From assembly GCA_038380435.1 (NCBI GenBank), contig JAWZYU010000017.1, positions 24,179,283 through 24,243,282 of the forward strand: 64,000 nt of DNA, read 5' to 3'. Under the pieces are notes generated by a model. That model was not told where the DNA came from and ran no database searches. It was given only the letters and a program-made list of their open reading frames with translations. The DNA comes from Ryuthela nishihirai. Lineage: Eukaryota; Arthropoda; Arachnida; Araneae; Heptathelidae. The translations under genes were made by a program, and so were the position numbers. Below, one piece after another: positions 55,786 through 64,000 of this stretch; the first letter of the stretch is position 1, and each line of letters opens with the position of its first letter.

Positions 55786-55880
55786 TGCACACATTTGTGC
55801 TTAATGGCCAGTCACAAGGATTCAAATGACTGAGCTGGGTAGGGACCGCTTCATAGATGTTAGTAGACTGATGAAAAGCT
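55786..55880 (-). repeat. SINE-A relic
   Basis: TTTTTGCACACATTTGTGC and AATGGCCAGTCACAAGGATT match the antisense 3' region; the remainder is unrecognisable. Confidence 0.5.
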
Positions 55881-55978
55881 CCCATTTTGGACTTACATCC
55901 GGTGGACTCGCCTGTTTATTGATAATCGTTTCCGTTGAACTGAAATTTATAAATTGGTATCCTTTTCAAGCCTAATGG

Positions 55979-56266
55979 GGTTGAGTTCGGTTGTTTTACC
56001 TCTGAGCGGCACTTTTTTGCACACCATGGGCTAAATGGCCAGGTCACAAGGACCCCGAATGCTCAGAGAAAGTTGGGGGAGGGGACCCACTGGAACAGCT
56101 GTTGGGTGACAGATGGTAGCCTCCCGTCAAGGCCATCCAGCATGTTCTTTCACGTGAACAGGGTATGGCTCTCCCTCATACTGGCCACGGCTTAACGTCC
56201 CATCCGGCGGACGGCGACCTTTCCAAGCCCATCGGTGTTCCCTACTGACCGTGGGCAGGGAGGGGC
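55979..56266 (-). repeat. SINE-A copy, head missing, with TSD
   Basis: Antisense 3' part and core up to CCGTGGGCAGGGAGGGG, flanked by CCTAATGGG. Lies ~0.7 kb upstream of the UROC1 start. Confidence 0.88.
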
Positions 56267-56269
56267 CTA

Positions 56270-59130
56270 ATGGGAATCCGGGCCTGAAAAAGATACTAAT
56301 TTATAAATTAACTAATTTAGAGCCTAGGGGCACCACCATTTAAATGCTACATTTTGTTTATTTAAGCAAACTATTTTTACAGAAAAATGATGCAAAAGAT
56401 AAATTGTAAAAATCAATCGAATTTATCTAAATTTCGATTTTAGAAATGCTTGAAAAGTATTGAGGCTGAAATATTTGACAGCACAGCAGATGTTGCTGCT
56501 ACATTCGTCCTAAACACTCTTTCGAAACTAATCCAAAGCGAAAAACATTACCCAGACTTTTCGAAAATTGCATTTATTTTAGTGAACGATGTAACTTTTG
56601 AGGTAAGTTCTTAAGAGAAGCAGCACTGATGCCAAATGTTTCACTTTCCAGAACACTTTAAATAGTAAATAAATATGGTTGAAAATCCAGATCTGAGTGA
56701 TTTTTTTGAGATTTGCAATTTTTTGGCACATTTTGCTAAAGAAGGCAGTTTTACTTTCGCACAACATGGATATGTCGCAAAACTTTTGATAATTTACTAT
56801 AATATGTTCATTCTCAGAACAAAAAAAAAGCGAGGAAGAAAATGCTCAAATCCCGAATTAATAATTCGATTCTTAAATGTTATTTTGAATTGATTATTTC
56901 GAGCTATATGCTATGTGTAATATTAATTTATTACATTAATTTTGGATAAATCGCCTATAAGATTTATGAAGCGGACTCTTAGGACTACCTATGAAAGGTA
57001 AACTAAATGATGCCATTCCAGATTAAAAAAAACTCACATAAAAATTTCAGTCTTGTTACGTTGACCGATTCTACTCCGACCAAACGATTGCTATCTCGCA
57101 AACTGCTAAATGATCGTTGAAATAAGAAACCGAAACTACCAACAATGTACACAGAAAAAATGGAGCATTATCTCAGTTAATTGATAATTTAAGACATTGG
57201 CTTACACTGTACCGATTCATGGGAATAAAAACTTATCTCAGTGCGTCTTAGTCTACGCATTAGAAAATTACAGCAGGTTTCAAATTGCTATTAAAAACTA
57301 AATTCAAAGCAAAAATGGAATAAACACAAATAAAATTGCTACAGCAGAATAAAAATTTCAGAATTAATCAAAAGAGAAAAAAAAAGATTTTTCATTGAAT
57401 AACTGAAAAATTTTCTTAGTAAATAGAAAACTGTATTTTCGCCATGTCACAATAAAATTTTTTGGAAGGGATAAAATTTGAACTTACGGCTGATATAAAA
57501 ATTATATTTTTATTATGATTATTAACAATAGTTGGTGTAAAACATAAGTTGAAATAAAGATTTGGTACTTTAATTAGATCGAATTTTAAGAGCAACATCA
57601 TAATAATTTCTCAGATCATCTAATAGAAATTCTATAGTAATTCGTTATAAATTACCATGAAATTTCTATATTATTTTTGGTTTATTATTTTTTATCGTTA
57701 TCTATTATTAACTTTTGAGAGCAATTACTTAAATTGGAATTATTGCTATTAGTCAGTTTCCTTAACTCTAAATAGGGAACGAATATTGATAAAGATTCGT
57801 GATTATTAGATCAATTATGGTCATTCATCACCTCATATCTTTATAGTTTTCGTTGTCTGATTGCAGAATAATCTCTCCTGTATAACGTTGACTGTTTAAC
57901 TTCAAGGTATGGGGAATAGAGCTACAACTGAAAGGTTTCTACCTTATTTCACACGTGTCTTAAGGGTTAATGGCAACCTCCCTCCAGTCCCATGCAGCAC
58001 TCCCAACTTCCCCCATAGCCTCCCACGAGGTCACTGGAAGTCTTATATTTGTCCCAGCTGTTGAGAAAACGTCCCCCAGCAAATTCCAGAAACTGAAGAT
58101 AGTGAAATCACTATTCATTGAAGATTAAAAGGAACTGCTATGGAAAACTAAGCGAGAAAGTTTGCTATGGACACCTTCGAGCAACGAGCACTGTTCCTCA
58201 AACATCGTGGCTGCACGCTGTCGTAAAATAATCTACTAAATAATTTCTTCACGTAACCAACAGTTCTCCGTATGTTTACACGATTCCCGAGTAATTGTAA
58301 CAAATTTGGATTTTTAAATCCATGAAAGCCACATTTTCAACCTGAGACTGTTGTATTTATTCTTCTATATCGTGTCCCCCCCCCCCTTTGCAGCTCCTTT
58401 ATGGTCATCATGTCTCCACATCCCCGAACTTTAATTGCTAATGAGCGATTTTTTTCTGTTTATTACTCGTAGGCAAACTCTGGGCTGCATTGTTTGCTGC
58501 TGAAAGAAAATTTAAAATGTACGCTTTGTGAAGATGAAAATAAAATAGATATTAGTCAATAAAAACTTGCAAGAAATTTTTGTCGGAAAATGATATATTT
58601 AATGCAAAAATACTCGTGAAATCTCAATAAATGGCTCAATATAAAAAAAAACTCGTTAAGTTTTTACGCAAAAATTTTTTTTTGAGTTTAAGGTTTTTTT
58701 TTTGTCGACCATTCGGCCTTCTCCTGCGCACGGAACTACAGCACCTCCCACCCCAGTAGATATTACGATTACACCAGAAATCTGCTACTGTCGTACCATA
58801 TTAGCCAAACTTAAATTCAGGATTTATGATCCCATATGCCATTTCAAAAGTACAGCTCTGAATAATTTCTCATCTTCAATTGGAACTAAAATTAAAACAC
58901 AGGAATCATTTTCCCGTAGTTGTTTCGCAAAGTTAAAATCCCGAATTCATGGGTGGACAATCATTGAAAATATCCGAATTGCAATGCCCTCTCTTGATAA
59001 AGAGTAACACGAGTGTTTTTGAACGTCTGATACTGCTATAATTTATCTCTCATATAGTGATTGTTAAAGATGTAATAACAGCTTTAAAATTCAAGACGAA
59101 TGTACTTTTCATTTGTCTTCCCTTAGAGTG
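56270..59130. other. UROC1 upstream flank, no recognised gene
   Basis: AT-rich. Short ORFs at 56675-56893 and 58702-59007 show no domain, splice context or codon bias that I can support. Confidence 0.45.
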
Positions 59131-59142
59131 ATATTATCTCAG

Positions 59143-59220
59143 TAACTGTTCATCACAAATGAATGCGTTCTTGAACGTCCCTAACTGTTCATCACAAATG
59201 AATGCGTTCTTGAACGTCCC
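59143..59220 (+). repeat. Perfect 39-bp tandem duplication
   Basis: TAACTGTTCATCACAAATGA with GTTCTTGAACGTCCC occurs twice back to back, with no differences seen. Confidence 0.92.
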
Positions 59221-59309
59221 AAATCTGGCTGTAATACTATCTGAAAAAAAATAGAGAGGATTCTACTTTTTTAAAAATGTAGTTGACCTTGATATTTTCA
59301 TAACGATTC

Positions 59310-59700
59310 TTGGTTGGCTGTTTGGGTTTTATGGCGCAAGAGCAGCTGAGGCTATTTTGCGCCAAAGAGGCAAAGTGATAAAAGTCAGCTAACCCGTAAC
59401 CATAGTTAAAATTGACAGAAACAAAACGGCACAATAAAGATGAGAATAAAAAATAGGAAGAAAAAGTATCCAGTGGATAAGTCAACAATAAAAATGGATG
59501 TATAAGACCCATTTAAAATCAGAAACAAGTGTATAATCCAGGAAACACAGTAAAAATCATAAACGTGTAAAATAACGAGTAAAACGCAAAAACAGTGGTT
59601 AAAACAGAGCCAACGGATAAAAGATGTCCGAGTGTAAGGGGCTCAGACGTAAAATCGTGAACGTCGCTCAAAATTAAAACAGGGACATTGAAGTAAAATG
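59310..59700. repeat. Repeat-like element with GGCGCAA hairpin
   Basis: TGGCGCAA (59332) and TTGCGCCA (59357) form an 8-bp stem, followed by a long A-rich body of AAAA(C/T) phrases. Looks like a dispersed repeat, but only one copy is in the window. Confidence 0.4.
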
Positions 59701-59870
59701 TGTTTTACAGTTAAAATGGTGTCGCAAAACTTCAAAACGATTCAATAATTAACATTTCATAGTTTAATAAACAGCTCATCGAACATTGTGTAAACTTTAT
59801 TTGACACATTTTTTTGATATATGTTGAAATATGATAATTATTTGAAGTCGCAGTCTTATGGCATGATGTA

Positions 59871-62220
59871 CAGGGTGCCCACCTACTACAAGAGACCCGA
59901 AAACATAACGAAAAGGAAGTTTATTATTGAAAATATATGCAAAAATGTTTTTACATATTAATAAAATATAACTATGTTTCCTAAAATAAAAATAGAACAA
60001 AAACCCTATTACATTTCGTTAAGAAAAAACAAATTTTTGATACACTTATATTATTCATCATAAATTAATTTTTCGATTTTATTTTGCAAATACTTTTTTT
60101 GCCCCTTCCTCTCTATTGCTGACGCCCATATGTGGCATTTGCATTAATTAAAATTATGTATTTGATACACCATGATTAAGAAAAAAATATGCAATGATAA
60201 CAAAAACTACACGACAAAGGTAAAGTAACCAAAATAGATTTATTACAAACATCGCTGTCTGATATGGCAACAGTGAGATACAGAGCACATGCTACCCATG
60301 AACTGCTCCTCGTCTGTAGAAATATTGTTCAGGATCAAGATGGAATGAGTGGCACAAATTATTCGCATTTGTACACATTTTAACAATGAGATGGTCGCAC
60401 CTTATTCATACACACATTTTGAATTGTATCGTACAAACATGATCTGAAAATACTTTCTTATACTATTTGTATCGTGATTTACTGCCATGCAACATTACCG
60501 ACACAAAACACGCCATTTTGACATAGAGCACTATAGCATATGATAAAATAGGTCGATATGACAATATACAAAAATTGTTTACAAAACATTCTTAAACACC
60601 ACTGTTTACAGATTCGTTTAATCACTTGGACGTGCTCGACAGTGAATTGTTTAGTAACTTCTCATGCTATATTGCAGCTACTAAATACTATACACCATAG
60701 TCAAAGCCACATCGATTGCTGCTCAAAAACACTTCTGGAAATATATTCTAAATGAAAGTACTCAAATCACTCTTTGCTAACATTTCAAATTTTTAATATT
60801 ATTTATTTCTGGGCACAAGTGCCTTAAAAATATATAAATTAAAACATCAAGCATATACAGACTTGTGACAAGTAACATTTATTAAAAATGAATGACATTT
60901 TTCTTACGATACAGTTAATACTTGATATACGACAACTGTCCGGCGTCTTCGTTTTTGTTCACCTTTAAAAGTGAGATTGACATTTAGATTGACAGCTTCT
61001 GCGTTATCGTTTACAACACATATATATATATCACAGTGCACAGCCCGCTGTACAATATTTCACATCTCATTAATCTCTTACGCTATTTTTGGCTGAATAT
61101 AATTAAGGCATAGTGCTGCAGCCGAAGGAAATTCTTTTATTAACACATTACTTAACATTGCGTTTTAAATCAATTTGATCTCGATTCTTCTACAGACACA
61201 GAAAAACACTTTCAAAACGGAAACACTGTGCTACCATTTCTAACTCGGATAGGAATGTAAGAGATTAGAGACAGAGAGGTAGAAGAGCAGCATCTTTTAC
61301 CATTGCTAAGATGAATGGATAGAACAACATTTGACATCTCTTGTCAAAATATAGCATTTCACTACGACTGGAATGAGTTAAAGGCATGAGATATTACGTA
61401 CAACAAACACCCTAGAAACATACAATAAAAGATTTAGACACTGACCTGTTTTATGATTAAAGGTTAATAATCTAACAGCAATGCTTACGTATTAGTCACG
61501 AGTAAGACTAAGATTAGCCAAAAGTTGCCACGTAGCAAACTGGGAAAGATTCGAAGTCCCAATTATTTCAACACAATCATCTATTTCTTGAACATAAACG
61601 ATTCCTTAAAATCCAATGCTTTCAAATTACAACAGTTCTACATTTCGTATCTACATCCACACACTAGCATGAAACATTACTAACATTTTCCATTTGATCA
61701 TAAAAAACAAACTGCTGCAGACATTGGGTACAACCAGCATAGTTGCAACACAAACATTTTAATGCTAAGATCATTTTTTCAAATATGTACAGTTGTCTTA
61801 CAGTGATGAATGTCTAGTGTGAGATGATACTGGAAACTAGTGGTATGACAAAATGTAAGCTCATCCTGCTGCGTTCGAATGCTTTTTTCCATCATGATAC
61901 ACAGATTCTATTTAGTGTGCCCATCACCTTTACAGCATAACCACATTGGGGCAAACATATGAGCTATATCTTGACTTCTGTGTGCGTTCATACACATATC
62001 GTTAGGGAAAGGAATAAGCATTTCTACTCTAAAAAACAGTAGTGTTCTTACATAAACTTTTATGAATATTTTAAAATTACATTCATAGTTCACATGCTTA
62101 ATACTATTTATCTGCATTTTTACATGCTAAAATTAAATACAATAAAAATGCGTTTACGAAACTGTGTATAAGGAATGTTAAAAAAAGGATTTTAAATAGT
62201 CTGCATTTCTGACCAACTTG
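59871..62220. other. Unassigned AT-rich block, few repeats
   Basis: No SINE, MITE or LINE recognised over ~2.3 kb, which is unusual here. A TACAGGGTGCCCACC string at 59870 resembles a TIR start but has no partner. It could include a long 3'UTR of a minus-strand gene beyond the window (TTTATTAC near 60238); I cannot show this. Confidence 0.35.
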
Positions 62221-62221
62221 G

Positions 62222-62385
62222 AAAAATTTCTGACCGTCGGATGGGTCGTTAGGCTATAGCCACACGTGCATGTTAAAGAACATACTGGATGGCCTTCGTG
62301 GGAGGTTTCCATTTGTCTCCATTTGTCCCAGTGACTCCTTTCCTACACAATTCTAAGCTGTTCTGACCTAATATTTAGCTCACTG
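62222..62385 (+). repeat. SINE-A relic, core only
   Basis: GACCGTCGGATGGGTCGTTA and CATGTTAAAGAACATACTGG are clear; the ends are lost. Confidence 0.7.
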
Positions 62386-62778
62386 TGATAACATAAGCGC
62401 AGTTAAGAAATATAATAACCCAGTTTCTGCATTTCTGACAATATTCAAAACGGCATGAAAAAATTCATGCAGTTGAAGAAAGTTTTCAAAATCCAATCTC
62501 TTATTGACAAGGTGAGCTTCCTTTTAACTTTATGATCAAACCGAGCATATTCTCAGCATTTCAGCCGTCATTTCCTTCCTCGTCTACAAAAAAAAAAATC
62601 CTCAAATATTCATAAAAAGCCAAAATTAAACTTTCCACTGTTGCTTCAATTTTGTCCATTGATATAAAAAAAAATTAGTTTCGTAGTAAAAGAATTTTCA
62701 TAATAAGATATTGACTAATGATGTTCAAGAGGCAAACTCTTTGAATTAAAGCTCTTGATAAGGCTAGTAATAGATTAG

Positions 62779-62965
62779 GTTTACTGGTTGGATTGTTTTG
62801 TATTTCAGCGCACTTTTTTCTTCTATACATGGGAATACTGCATCACAAGAACCCCCCAAAACTCAGAAGACAAATAATACCTGGACAGATGGGTGTCTCT
62901 GTTAAGGTCATTCAGCATGTTGTTAAAGTGCACAGAGTGTGACACAGACAGCTGCCTTTCTAAGG
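62779..62965 (-). repeat. SINE-A relic
   Basis: Antisense; GGTTGGATTGTTTTG, GCGCACTTTTTTCTTC and AGCATGTTGTTAAAGTGCAC are recognisable. Confidence 0.6.
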
Positions 62966-62999
62966 CCAACAACGAAATTCTTTTAACTACAGGCAAAAT

Positions 63000-63760
63000 A
63001 TAATGAAATAAACTACCAATCATACTGGATCGATAAGTTTGTTTTTCTTTGAGTCACTGATATTCAAACAGTTAATTTAACTCATAGTTAAGCGATTCAG
63101 CTGCTGCTCTTAAGAGAAGTTTTTGCAGGTACGATTTTTATTTTTTGTGGCCCCTTGGGATATCGATAAAAGTAAGAAAACACTCAAAAAATGTTTTAAA
63201 AAATGCATACATACTAAAAATTGTAAAATAAAAAAAAGATACAGGAACGCACATTATAAAAAAAAACAGTAGAACTGTAAATATAGAATGTTCTTGCCAA
63301 TTACAGTGGTTACATTCCTGAAGATTGCCGTGAATGGCAAATTTGTAATACTAAAGGACTATGGGAAAGATAGGTTACAACAGCATTACAACATTCTCAA
63401 CACTATACAGCATATGGGATTATGCAAGTTGATTGCATTTTGTTTCAACTTACTCTGCACTGAAAAAAAAAAGATGTTTTCAAATTAATGCAATAGCATT
63501 GAAAATGAGATACCACTTATGATAAATAATAATAATACACTCACCATAATTTGAAATTTCACAAAATTTATTTGAAGTATACCCCATTTATCCTTTAGAA
63601 AGTGGGATAATGATTGAAATGTCCCACTTTTCAGCTTTGAAAAACTGGTTACTTTATTCATGACAACATCCAAGGGAATAGATTTATATCTGTTAAAACT
63701 TTAAACAACATATCCATGCTTTTAAAGAAATGAATTAATATATAAATAATAATTATATAA
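63000..63760. other. AT-rich stretch, no recognised feature
   Basis: Short overlapping ORFs only. Confidence 0.45.
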
Positions 63761-63761
63761 A

Positions 63762-64000
63762 ACTAAAGTGATGAAAATTGGTCAGGCAGATGGTGCTTCA
63801 GTTGTTTGTGTGCAACCAGTCTCAGTTTAATTATCTTGAGACTATATTACAGATACTGGTGATGTGTAGCATGTGAAAAATAGAATAGAGATTGCTGCTG
63901 AGACTTTTAGGAGTCTGTGGAGAGTGTGGAAAAATAGGCGTATACATCTAAAGACTAAAATTAGCTTGTATAATAGTTTGGTTCTTTCTAAAGTTAGGTA
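63762..64000 (+). mobile_element. RTE LINE fragment F, cut by window edge
   Basis: Plus-strand match to copy B from AAACTAAAGTGATGAAAATT through the region encoding LKTKIR and SLVLS, with several indels. 5'-truncated and decayed; the 3' part lies beyond 64000. Confidence 0.88.

Noticed and set aside
58702..59007. 101-codon plus ORF as an upstream gene
   Set aside because: No recognisable domain, no promoter or poly(A) context, AT-rich chance frame likely.
59870..59890. Copy of the CAGGGTG MITE
   Set aside because: Only the first seven bases match and no inverse end was found.

Overview
The window is animal nuclear DNA: AT-rich, with GT-AG introns of 0.8 to 8.3 kb that are packed with transposable elements. 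It is mainly one host gene, urocanate hydratase (UROC1, histidine catabolism), on the minus strand. I traced 18 coding exons from the ATG at 55300 down to 1005. All visible junctions are canonical, phases are continuous, and about 571 codons have no stop. The last roughly 100 residues lie beyond the left edge. The lineage cannot be fixed from sequence alone. The repeat content (RTE LINEs, two tRNA-headed SINE families, Tc1/mariner palindromes, a Maverick/Polinton fragment) fits an arthropod, perhaps a chelicerate; this is a weak inference.

Layout, left to right. 1-11702: exons 18 and 17, then the 8.3 kb intron 16. That intron holds a broken intronless ORF (3472-4188), duplicated unique blocks (4966-5852), an inverted Maverick/Polinton DNA polymerase B fossil (6532-7170), a G-rich repeat tract with CTCF-like and CRE-like motifs (9150-9800), and an RTE fragment fused to a SINE (9888-11290). 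11703-21978: exons 16 to 10, with Tc1/mariner relics, palindromic MITEs, a hAT-like MITE, a foldback element and a tandem tract rich in TGACCTTGA. 21979-37290: exons 9 to 7, SINE-rich introns, a near full-length but broken RTE (31693-35337) and a composite hairpin MITE. 37291-50090: exons 6 to 3, more palindromic MITEs, a 30-bp minisatellite and an RTE copy rearranged into a 3.5 kb inverted structure (42922-46412). 50091-55300: exons 2 and 1 with many SINE-A copies. 55301-64000: the 5' flank of UROC1, with degraded repeats, mostly unassigned AT-rich DNA, and an RTE fragment running off the right edge.

The mobile fraction falls into linked families. The RTE and SINE-B share an 11-base 3' end (GCTGCTTGAGG), so the LINE may mobilise that SINE. 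SINE-A (about 380 bp, tRNA head, AACCC-type tail) is the most abundant repeat, and several copies have clear target-site duplications. Palindromic MITE PAL1 (TACAGTCGCTCAAAAA ends) and the very short PAL2 (TACACAGTCGTATCA ends) look like Tc1/mariner derivatives. They also occur joined with a hairpin array in a composite unit found three times. No CRISPR, rRNA, functional tRNA gene or prokaryotic operon is present.
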